Below are positions 1-5,229 of a DNA stretch of 5,229 nt, in pieces. The translations under genes and the position numbers were made by a program. Each line of letters begins with the position of its first letter. Position 1 is the first letter of the stretch. The stretch lies in assembly GCA_020849575.1 (NCBI GenBank), contig JADLFY010000037.1:1-5229 (forward strand), given 5' to 3'. This DNA comes from Candidatus Peregrinibacteria bacterium (GTDB lineage: Bacteria > Patescibacteriota > Gracilibacteria > UBA1369). The notes under the pieces are model-generated. The model was not told where the DNA came from. It saw only the letters and a program-made list of their open reading frames with translations, and ran no database searches.

Positions 1-1090
1 ATTTGTTCACGCGCATATTTACACCGAGGAAATTGATACCTACCATGAAACGCTCGACTTTATCCGGGCTGTCTCCGACATTTTGCAAAAGCCAATCGCG
101 ATTAATTCGAGGGGCATTAAGACTTTCTGAACCGCTACCAATTTTGGAAATACGATCACCATAGGCGGTGGCTGCCGGGGAGGGAGAGTCAGAAGAAGGC
201 GAATCTGACAATGCCTTGGCTGCGATGGGCATGCCGAGCGAAGCCAATAAACCATTAAGTTGAGTTTGAATTTTGGAAAAATCGATTTTGAAGGTTTCTT
301 GGAAATTTTCCCAGATTTTTGGATCAAAAGCTTTCATTAAATCCGAAAGGATATTGTCGAAGAAAGATTTATCGGTTTTGACTTCTTTACCCTGAGCGGC
401 AGCCTGTTTGCGTATTTCCTGCTTGAGTACGGTTTTGCGTGAATTATCAACCATATAAAGCTCTTCTTTGAGAGCATGTTCATGAGTTCTGATACCGGCG
501 CGTCGATCGGTGATTGCCAGGCCATTCTGAGTTTGTTTAACTTTGACCTGATAGTTTTCCTGGACGGCCACACGTTTCGGTGGTTTACCATGGAAATAGC
601 CGGGACGACCTTCCTCAAAACCACGTTCAGCATCGGGAAAAAGCAATTTCCCATCCTGATCGTAAATATCTACTTTAAGGATATTGGACGGAAGTACATC
701 AGCCAAATCCAAATCCCACTGAGCCATTTCATTGCCTTCATAGCCAAGTCGGAAAACCAGGCCAGGTTTGGATTTTTCGCGATGTAAAAACAGAGAGGCC
801 AATTTGATGTGGCGTTCCTGAGGATTTTTTTTAATTTGATCCAGACTCAAGCCTGCTGCACGGAGTAAATCCAAATCACCATTACGTTCCCATTCTTTGG
901 CTTTTTCCAAAACTTCTTTACGTTCAACAGCATTTAATTTTTCGGTGGAGGAGACGAAATCTGCTGTGTCAGCTAAAATATCTTTGCTTTCCTCATGAAC
1001 ATGATCAGTTTCTACAGCTTTTTGCATGGCTGCATCGGGGGAGCTTTTTTGCTGCGGATCGTCTTTTAATTGTGGCTTTTCTCCTGACAT
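1..1090 (-). CDS. Unrecognised hydrophilic protein, 3' end beyond the window (363 codons visible)
   Basis: One frame stays open from the ATG at 1090-1088 to the left edge, with no TAA, TAG or TGA in 363 codons; I checked this triplet by triplet. I do not recognise the family. The N-terminus (about 1-60) is charged and Gln/Asp/Glu/Lys-rich, with no signal peptide or membrane segment. Residues about 60-105 look helical and about 110-195 look like a beta-rich globular domain (LVFRLGYEGNEMAQWDLDLA, then KVDIYDQDGKLLFPD). Residues 205-285 are helical and lysine-rich, 295-308 form a Ser/Pro linker (SDSPSSDSPSPAA), and a new segment starts at about 310 (INRDWLLQNVGDSPDKV) and continues off the window. 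That suggests a multidomain protein with its functional domain possibly outside. An in-frame ATG at 1105-1103 would add five residues; neither start has a clear Shine-Dalgarno. It is transcribed away from sufC, so no shared function is implied. Confidence is in its being a gene. Confidence 0.85.
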   Translation of the reverse strand, partial: MSGEKPQLKDDPQQKSSPDAAMQKAVETDHVHEESKDILADTADFVSSTEKLNAVERKEVLEKAKEWERNGDLDLLRAAGLSLDQIKKNPQERHIKLASLFLHREKSKPGLVFRLGYEGNEMAQWDLDLADVLPSNILKVDIYDQDGKLLFPDAERGFEEGRPGYFHGKPPKRVAVQENYQVKVKQTQNGLAITDRRAGIRTHEHALKEELYMVDNSRKTVLKQEIRKQAAAQGKEVKTDKSFFDNILSDLMKAFDPKIWENFQETFKIDFSKIQTQLNGLLASLGMPIAAKALSDSPSSDSPSPAATAYGDRISKIGSGSESLNAPRINRDWLLQNVGDSPDKVERFMVGINFLGVNMRVNK

Positions 1091-1142
1091 TGACTTAAAA
1101 TGCATTACAATCTAGGTATTATAGCACAAATTGATAGAAAAA
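1091..1142. promoter_or_regulatory. Divergent promoter region between the leftward gene and sufC
   Basis: This short gap must contain the start signals for both divergent genes. On the - strand there is a perfect extended -10, TGCTATAAT (1126-1118 read leftward). On the + strand the same bases give TATTAT (1117-1122), a 5/6 match to the -10 consensus. A TTGACT (1090-1095) upstream of the + element is a good -35 match, but the 21-bp spacer is longer than the usual 16-18. The leftward element would start transcription only a few bases before the ATG at 1105, so that mRNA would have a very short leader. I see no clear operator such as a Fur, IscR or SufR site. This is a motif-based inference. 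Confidence 0.4.
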
Positions 1143-1154
1143 ATGAGCCAAAAC

Positions 1155-1889
1155 ATGCTGAAAATTAGTGATTTGACCGTGGAAATAGAGGGCAAAAAGG
1201 TATTGGATGGATTTTCGCTGGAAATCAAGCCGGGAGAATCCCATGCCATTATGGGCCCAAATGGCTCAGGCAAGAGCACTCTCTGTTTCGCCCTGATGGG
1301 CCACCCCAAATATAAGGTCATTGATGGAAAAATTGAATTAAATGGCCAGGATTTACTGAAAATGAGTACTGATGCCAGGGCCAGAGCAGGGATTTTTCTG
1401 GGTTTTCAATATCCCCGCGAAGTGGCCGGCATTACTTTTGGTAATTTTCTCAGACAGGCAGCCAATTTGAGGTCTGAAAAGAAGTTGGGACCAGCGGAAT
1501 ATTATAAAACCGCAGGAATTCTGATGGAACAAGTTGGTCTGGATAAAAAATTTATTGGCAGAGGTGTAAATGAAGGTTTTTCCGGAGGCGAAAAGAAAAG
1601 AGCAGAGATTGCCCAGCTGGCGGCTTTGCGTCCGCAATTTGCTTTTTTGGATGAAATTGATTCGGGTCTGGATATTGATTCACTGAAAACCACTGCCAAA
1701 GCTATTGAAGATGTCCGTAAGGAAAATGAAATGGGATTGGTCATGATTACCCACTATCAAAGATTATTACATCATTTGAAAGCAGATTTCGTACATGTGA
1801 TGGTAGACTGAAAAATTGTTAATAGTGGTGGGTTGGAATTGGTGGAAGAATTAGAAAAAGAAGGTTACAAAACTTATCAGAATGCCTAA
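1155..1889 (+). CDS. sufC: SufC, Fe-S assembly ATPase, with an in-frame TGA at codon 219
   Basis: SufC is the cytosolic ABC-type ATPase of the SUF system; it binds SufB and SufD and drives scaffold rearrangement. From the ATG at 1155 the motifs are: Walker [10 protein letters not shown] (34-42), Q-loop GFQYP (Q85), signature FSGGEKKR (142-149), Walker B FAFLDE (162-167), D-loop SGLD (170-173) and H-loop His200 in THYQR. The start at 1155 gives MLKISDL, the usual SufC N-terminus; ATG 1143 and TTG 1131 are in frame but extend it. None has a good Shine-Dalgarno. A TGA at 1809-1811 follows VHVMVD, yet the same frame continues with 25 family-like residues ([17 protein letters not shown]) to TAA at 1887-1889. 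With the TGA decoded the protein is 244 aa, near the 248 aa of E. coli SufC; without it, 218 aa. All ATPase motifs precede the TGA. The tail overlaps the sufB start by 8 nt, suggesting translational coupling. Confidence 0.93.
1809..1811 (+). other. In-frame TGA inside sufC, at a conserved glycine position
   Basis: The sequence reads ATG GTA GAC TGA AAA ATT GTT in the sufC frame. The SufC family has a glycine here, as in E. coli QGRIVKSG against D(TGA)KIVNSG. A single G-to-T change from GGA would produce it. Decoding as glycine is the property of genetic code 25 (Gracilibacteria, Absconditabacteria). It could instead be a nonsense mutation, a read-through stop or a base-call error. I see no reason to suspect selenocysteine, since the family residue is glycine. 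Confidence 0.75.
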
Positions 1890-3315
1890 AGAATCTACCA
1901 AAAAATCTGGGGCTTTGGCGGTGAAACTGAGCAATCAGCTCAGTGATTATAAATATGGTTTTACTACCAAAGACAAGCCTAAATTCCGGACTGAGGCCGG
2001 ACTTTCCGAGGAGGTGGTGAGATCAATTTCAGGTCAAAAAAATGAGCCGCAATGGATGCTGGAAAAAAGACTGGAAGCACTGGCTATTTTTAATTCCAAG
2101 ATTATGCCAACTTTTGGTGCGGATTTGAGTGGAATTGAGTTTGAAAAAATTCATTATTATCTCAAACCTTCCGATCAGGAAAAACGCAGCTGGGAAGAAG
2201 TTCCAGAAGAAATTAAAAAAACTTTTGATCGATTGGGTATTCCGGAAGCTGAACGAAAATATCTGGCCGGGGTTGGAGCACAATTTGAATCGGAAATGGT
2301 TTATCACAATCTGCATGAAACTCTGGCTAAAAAGGGCGTGATTTTTGAAGGTACTGATGCAGCTTTACAAAAATATCCGGAAATTTTTGAAGAATATTTT
2401 GGCACAGTAATCCCCGCTCGTGACAATAAATTTGCGGCTTTAAATACAGCTGTTTGGAGTGGAGGTAGTTTTATTTACATACCCAAAGGTGTGCACGTGG
2501 AATTACCGCTTCAGGCTTATTTCAGAATCAATGCTGAATTTATGGGCCAATTTGAAAGGACACTGATTATCGCAGATGAGGGAAGTTCAGTTCATTATGT
2601 GGAAGGCTGTACTGCTCCAACTTATTCATCCAATTCACTGCATTCGGCAGTAGTGGAAATTATTTGTAAAAAAGGAGCGCGCGTTCAGTATTCGACCATT
2701 CAAAACTGGTCGAACAATGTTTACAATTTAGTGACTAAACGCGCGCGCTGTGAAGAAGAAGCAACAATGTTCTGGCTGGATTGCAATCTGGGCTCAAAGG
2801 TAACAATGAAATATCCAGCTGTTTATCTGATGGGGCGCGGCTCCAAGGCCGAGATTTTGAGTGTGGCGATGGCGGGGGCCGGCCAAGTCCTGGATGCCGG
2901 AGCCAAGGTGATACATGCCGCGCCGGATACCTCCTCTACCATTACTTCCAACTCTTTATCGAGAGATGGAGGCAGATCAAGCTATAGAGGACTGGTGCAG
3001 GTTTTGCCTGGAGCTACCGGCGTGAAATCCCGTACAGTTTGTGATGCACTGCTGCTTGATGATATTTCCCGGTCTGACACTTATCCGACTATGGACATTG
3101 CTGAAGCAGATTCGGCAATTGCCCATGAAGCAACGGTGACAAAAATTTCTGAAGATCAATTGTTCTATTTGATGAGCCGAGGCTTCAGTGAAGCCGAGGC
3201 GGCTGCCATGATAGTAAATGGTTTTATTGACCCTATCGTGAAAATTTTACCCATGGAATATGCCCTGGAAATGAACAGGTTGGTGGAAATGGAGATGGAA
3301 GGAAGTGTGGGTTAA
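1882..3315 (+). CDS. sufB: SufB, Fe-S cluster assembly scaffold protein
   Basis: SufB is the scaffold subunit of the SufBCD complex; it receives persulfide sulfur and assembles the nascent cluster. The 477-aa product is the usual length. The N-terminal part holds DYKYGF (22-27), a [15 protein letters not shown] segment and NEPQWML (54-60), followed by GADLSGIEF and HYYLKP. The beta-helix core contains the family signature EGCTAP (241-246, Cys243), the block [16 protein letters not shown] and, near the end, SRTVCDALL. Cys387 there aligns with the essential E. coli Cys405. AHEATVTK (414-421) supplies the His415-Glu416 pair matching the catalytic His/Glu region. The end, MIVNGF...EMEGSVG, is typical. 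Start ATG 1882 lies within the read-through end of sufC; no Shine-Dalgarno sits at normal spacing (GAAGG is 17 nt upstream), so coupled translation is likely. It stops at TAA with no in-frame TGA. All key residues appear intact. Confidence 0.97.
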   Translation: MPKESTKKSGALAVKLSNQLSDYKYGFTTKDKPKFRTEAGLSEEVVRSISGQKNEPQWMLEKRLEALAIFNSKIMPTFGADLSGIEFEKIHYYLKPSDQEKRSWEEVPEEIKKTFDRLGIPEAERKYLAGVGAQFESEMVYHNLHETLAKKGVIFEGTDAALQKYPEIFEEYFGTVIPARDNKFAALNTAVWSGGSFIYIPKGVHVELPLQAYFRINAEFMGQFERTLIIADEGSSVHYVEGCTAPTYSSNSLHSAVVEIICKKGARVQYSTIQNWSNNVYNLVTKRARCEEEATMFWLDCNLGSKVTMKYPAVYLMGRGSKAEILSVAMAGAGQVLDAGAKVIHAAPDTSSTITSNSLSRDGGRSSYRGLVQVLPGATGVKSRTVCDALLLDDISRSDTYPTMDIAEADSAIAHEATVTKISEDQLFYLMSRGFSEAEAAAMIVNGFIDPIVKILPMEYALEMNRLVEMEMEGSVG

Positions 3316-4250
3316 GCTTTTTTCCGCTCTAATTCTTCATCAAAAGCAGCACCTTCATCGAGTATTTCCAGAGCACCCTGCATAGTGTCTTCTATCAATA
3401 CTCTGGCCTGACGTTCTTTTTCCAGCTGACGATGAGCCAAGAAAGCAGCTTCCAACATAGAATCCTGAAGTAATGCAGATTCAGGGTAATCCTGATCATT
3501 AATGGATAATTCCAGTTCCGTACAGGCTCTGATCAACATTCCGTAATATAATTGAATATTGGTGGTCAATTCATCAATAAGCACTTGATTGTCCTGTAGA
3601 TCTTTTAGCTGATCCAGCTTGGTGAGTTTGCGTATATTGCGATCAAATTCAATAGTTAAGGTCAAAACAGCCCGAAAGGCTTTGTGGTGTTTATAGTCTC
3701 TGCGTAGTCTGGCTCTTTCCAAATGCAGATAGGCCTCACTGCGACTGCTGATTTTAGCCATAATACGGGCCAACATCACAGTAATTGCCCGCAGCAGATT
3801 GATCAGACGCTGATTTTCAGAGGTTGTTTCCAAGCCTGGCTTATAAAAAGTTCGTCCTAGTTGAATGGCTGTTGCAGCAGCGGTACTAATGGCCTTGGCA
3901 TCTAGGCGGCAAGCCATACCCTGAAGTTCAATAAATTCATTGAGAGCTGTCCCACGCCCAAAAAATCTTCTAAAAAATCCCATATCGCTTGGTAAATCCA
4001 GAATCTCTTCTTCAGGAAGTAGATTGACACTGGTATCCCCTATTCTCGACCTGATACCACAAATCAGCACATAGCTGTTTAGTTGAGGCTTTAATGACTC
4101 AAAACGTTGGAGGAAATCTAATCTGGTTTCATCAATAGCAAAAGGAAATTTACTATTCAAAGCTGTCTCAGCCTTGTCAATTTCTGTAGTAGTCGGAGGA
4201 AGAGCCATTTTACCATTGCCATGCCCATTGTTCCTGCTTTTTCTTGTCAT
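3312..4250 (-). CDS. Unrecognised helix-rich protein encoded antisense between sufB and sufD
   Basis: A 312-residue open frame runs leftward from the ATG at 4250-4248 to a TAA at 3314-3312. I do not recognise the family. The first 20 residues are polar and look disordered (NNGHGNGK). The rest looks mostly alpha-helical, with many Leu, Glu, Arg and Gln. A basic-aromatic patch, [10 protein letters not shown], lies at 91-100; 112-135 is Ala-rich ([13 protein letters not shown]); 145-290 reads as successive amphipathic helices that could form bundles or coiled coils; the C-terminus is acidic then basic (DEELERKKA). There is no signal peptide and no convincing membrane helix; [18 protein letters not shown] is amphipathic. 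No catalytic motif is visible. The start has no well-placed Shine-Dalgarno; Met15 (4208) is an alternative. It converges on sufB, the two stop codons overlapping in TTAA, and diverges from sufD. Its role in Fe-S assembly is unknown and nothing in the sequence suggests one. Confidence 0.85.
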   Translation of the reverse strand: MTRKSRNNGHGNGKMALPPTTTEIDKAETALNSKFPFAIDETRLDFLQRFESLKPQLNSYVLICGIRSRIGDTSVNLLPEEEILDLPSDMGFFRRFFGRGTALNEFIELQGMACRLDAKAISTAAATAIQLGRTFYKPGLETTSENQRLINLLRAITVMLARIMAKISSRSEAYLHLERARLRRDYKHHKAFRAVLTLTIEFDRNIRKLTKLDQLKDLQDNQVLIDELTTNIQLYYGMLIRACTELELSINDQDYPESALLQDSMLEAAFLAHRQLEKERQARVLIEDTMQGALEILDEGAAFDEELERKKA

Positions 4251-4332
4251 CTCTTAAAAATATTCCGTAATTAACGGGGATTTTTTACATTATCTTTAGG
4301 AAATTTGCAATGATTGTGTTAAATAAAGCCTG
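4251..4332. promoter_or_regulatory. Divergent intergenic region upstream of sufD and the leftward gene
   Basis: Because the gene to the left is antisense, sufD cannot simply be read through from sufB in the same short operon, and this 82-bp gap is the likely site of a promoter for sufD and the Rieske gene as well as for the leftward gene. Candidate elements are weak. On the + strand TTTACA (4284-4289) resembles a -35, with AATGAT (4309-4314) 19 bp further on. On the - strand GATAAT (4294-4289 read leftward) resembles a -10 without a well-spaced -35. A small inverted repeat, CCGT...ACGG (4265-4268 and 4274-4277), is too weak to call an operator or terminator. Confidence 0.35.
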
Positions 4333-4333
4333 A
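4298..4333 (+). other. Possible 7-codon leader ORF ending on the sufD start
   Basis: AGGA at 4298-4301 lies 8 nt before an ATG at 4310, the best placed Shine-Dalgarno-like sequence in the window. The ORF reads MIVLNKA and meets TGA at 4331-4333, overlapping the sufD ATG as TGATG, a classic arrangement for termination-reinitiation. sufD has no Shine-Dalgarno of its own, so this leader could load ribosomes for it. If TGA is glycine in this organism, the leader would run on to TAA at 4349-4351, overlapping sufD by 19 nt. It is too short for coding statistics and may be chance. Confidence 0.35.
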
Positions 4334-5013
4334 TGCAAAGCCAAAATTTAATACAACAGACAGAGCTAAAAGGAGAGATCAGCCTTTCCAGTGGTTTTTT
4401 TTGGACTGAGCTCTCAACTGACTGTCAAATCCAGATTGCTGAGGGGCAGGAAGTAAAATTACTGATTATTGCCAGGCCACAAAGTAAAAAACTAAATATT
4501 GCTGTGACGCTGGACAATGAAGCCAGACTGGAAATTGTGGAATATATTTGGGGAAAAGATGAACAAAAGTTTGGAGAAAACTGGAAAATTATTCATCAGG
4601 GTCGTAATAGTGTGTCGAGATTCAGTGTTAAAAGTGTTTTGAACGGAGCAAGTGAAACTGATATTTTGGCTGATGTATTTATTCCGGCTGGCGGAAACGG
4701 TTCGGATACTTTTTTGAAATTACAAAGTCTGCTCTTATCACCAGAAGCTCATGCCAAAGCCATTCCCTCGCTGGAAATTATTCCCAATGAAGTAAAAGCG
4801 GGACATGCGGCAACTATGGGTAAAGTGGATGAAGATATTCTGTTTTATCTGGAAAGCCGGGGCTTTGAACGTGAACAGGCTGAACGATTACTGGTAGAAG
4901 CATTTGTAAAGGATGGTTTGAAGCAATTTAGTTCGGTTGAAGAAAATTTAATGTTAGAATTGGAAAGAATTTTATTGGAAAAACTTGATGGCGGAAAAAT
5001 TTATAGTAGCTAA
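4333..5013 (+). CDS. sufD: SufD-like SufB/SufD family protein, short form
   Basis: SufD is the SufB paralog that forms the SufBCD scaffold with SufB and SufC; it helps cluster assembly and iron entry. The 226-aa product consists of the beta-helix core and C-terminal helical part of the family. The clearest signature is at 132-192: SLLLSPEAHAKAIPSLEI, then NEVKAGHAATMGKVDED and FYLESRGFEREQAERLLVEAF. His158 in AGHAAT corresponds to the conserved SufD histidine (His360 in E. coli). The end resembles the sufB-encoded sequence [20 protein letters not shown], as expected of paralogs. It lacks SufB's catalytic Cys in a VCD context, which supports SufD over a second SufB. E. coli SufD is about 420 aa, so the N-terminal domain and part of the beta-helix are absent. 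An in-frame TAA at 4324 blocks upstream extension, so ATG 4333 is the first start. It stops at TAA and overlaps the next gene by 26 nt. Confidence 0.88.
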   Translation: MQSQNLIQQTELKGEISLSSGFFWTELSTDCQIQIAEGQEVKLLIIARPQSKKLNIAVTLDNEARLEIVEYIWGKDEQKFGENWKIIHQGRNSVSRFSVKSVLNGASETDILADVFIPAGGNGSDTFLKLQSLLLSPEAHAKAIPSLEIIPNEVKAGHAATMGKVDEDILFYLESRGFEREQAERLLVEAFVKDGLKQFSSVEENLMLELERILLEKLDGGKIYSS

Positions 5014-5229
5014 AGTTGGAGATTTACAAAATGGCCAGAAAAAACGCGTGAGGGCTGGCGAAGTATTTTTAATGCTGGCCATGGTGGAGGACAAATATTT
5101 TGCTGTAGAGGATACCTGTAGTCATGCCCAAGCTTCCCTTTCAGCCGGTTATCTGCATGGATTTAGAATTGAATGTCCGCGACATGGAGCCCAATTTGAT
5201 TTGCGTACCGGTCAGGTAAAAGTTTTACC
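4988..5229 (+). CDS. Rieske-type [2Fe-2S] ferredoxin, 3' end beyond the window
   Basis: The frame from ATG 4988 encodes MAEKFIVAKVGDLQNGQKKR and stays open for 80 codons to the window edge. It has both halves of the Rieske cluster-binding motif: C-x-H as CSH (Cys44, His46) and C-x2-H as CPRH (Cys63, His66), followed by GAQFDLRTGQV, the usual loop of the small soluble ferredoxin subunits related to those of non-heme iron oxygenases. The usual length is about 100-110 aa, so some 25 residues are missing. There is no signal peptide or membrane anchor, so it is cytosolic. GGAA at 4977-4980, 7 nt before the ATG, is a plausible ribosome binding site. The start lies inside sufD, so the two genes are surely co-transcribed. 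Rieske ferredoxins are found in suf operons of some bacteria, for example actinobacteria, where an electron-transfer role in cluster assembly is suspected but not settled. Confidence 0.93.
   Translation, partial: MAEKFIVAKVGDLQNGQKKRVRAGEVFLMLAMVEDKYFAVEDTCSHAQASLSAGYLHGFRIECPRHGAQFDLRTGQVKVL

Noticed and set aside
40..654. Two - strand open frames of about 100 codons (40-327 and 337-654)
   Set aside because: Both lie in another frame of the same strand inside the longer open gene 1-1090 and have unnatural composition; they are shadows.
476..787. 103-codon + strand open frame opposite the left gene
   Set aside because: It lies on the complementary codons of the 363-codon leftward frame, resembles no family, and the leftward frame is much longer and better composed.
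1353..1744. - strand open frames opposite sufC
   Set aside because: They are antisense to well conserved SufC coding sequence, with no start signals or family resemblance.
1809..1811. TGA as selenocysteine or tryptophan codon
   Set aside because: The aligned family residue is glycine, not Cys or Trp, and I saw no obvious stem-loop just downstream to serve as a selenocysteine insertion element.
1812..1881. Reading the stretch between the TGA and sufB as an intergenic region
   Set aside because: It encodes the conserved SufC C-terminus in frame, so it is coding sequence and not a spacer.
2675..2750. Two GCGCGC-rich tracts in sufB as possible Z-DNA or regulatory repeats
   Set aside because: They encode conserved Gly-Ala-Arg and Lys-Arg-Ala-Arg of SufB and are explained by coding.
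3316..3323. T-run after the sufB stop as an intrinsic terminator
   Set aside because: No GC-rich hairpin precedes it, and it is coding sequence (the Lys codons at the end of the antisense gene).
4265..4286. CCGT/ACGG inverted repeat followed by six T as a terminator
   Set aside because: The 4-bp stem is too weak, and it lies upstream of genes that diverge from it rather than after a gene on the + strand.
3300..4330. Target-site duplications flanking the antisense gene
   Set aside because: The flanks share only short AT-rich words such as GTTAA; no direct or inverted repeats that would mark a mobile element.

Overview
The window is a bacterial SUF (iron-sulfur cluster assembly) locus of moderate-to-low GC content. 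It holds sufC, sufB, sufD and the start of a Rieske-type ferredoxin gene on the + strand. Two genes I do not recognise lie on the - strand: one diverges from sufC and runs off the left edge, the other sits between sufB and sufD.

Layout. 1-1090 (-): 363 codons of an unrecognised hydrophilic protein, open at the window edge. 1091-1154: a short divergent promoter region. 1155-1889 (+): sufC, interrupted by one in-frame TGA at 1809-1811. 1882-3315 (+): sufB, overlapping the 3' end of the read-through sufC by 8 nt. 3312-4250 (-): an unrecognised helix-rich protein whose stop overlaps the sufB stop in a shared TTAA. 4251-4332: a divergent intergenic region with a possible 7-codon leader ORF. 4333-5013 (+): a short sufD. 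4988-5229 (+): a Rieske [2Fe-2S] ferredoxin, overlapping sufD by 26 nt and cut by the right edge.

The most important observation is in sufC. Read with TGA as a stop, the protein ends after 218 residues, directly after the conserved VHVMVD segment. Reading on in the same frame gives KIVNSGG...[10 protein letters not shown] and then TAA. This is the normal C-terminus of SufC, and the TGA falls exactly where the family has a glycine (VLYQGRIVKSG in E. coli SufC as I recall it). UGA read as glycine (genetic code 25) is known from Gracilibacteria (BD1-5/GN02) and Absconditabacteria (SR1) of the Patescibacteria/CPR. All four stop codons that close a full-length gene here are TAA, which fits TGA not being a stop. 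Against it, by hand count this is the only in-frame TGA against about 120 GGN glycine codons, so the alternatives are very sparse use of a reassigned codon, an isolated nonsense mutation or read-through, or a sequencing error. The lineage assignment is therefore a hypothesis.

How the genes work together. SufC is the ATPase that binds SufB and SufD to form the scaffold on which Fe-S clusters are built. SufB carries the catalytic Cys/His/Glu residues and SufD is its paralog. The Rieske protein is a small [2Fe-2S] electron carrier of a kind found in some bacterial suf operons. The sulfur-supplying enzymes (SufS, SufU/SufE) are not in the window and may lie downstream. The reverse-strand gene splits the locus into a sufCB unit and a sufD-Rieske unit, so the second probably has its own promoter.
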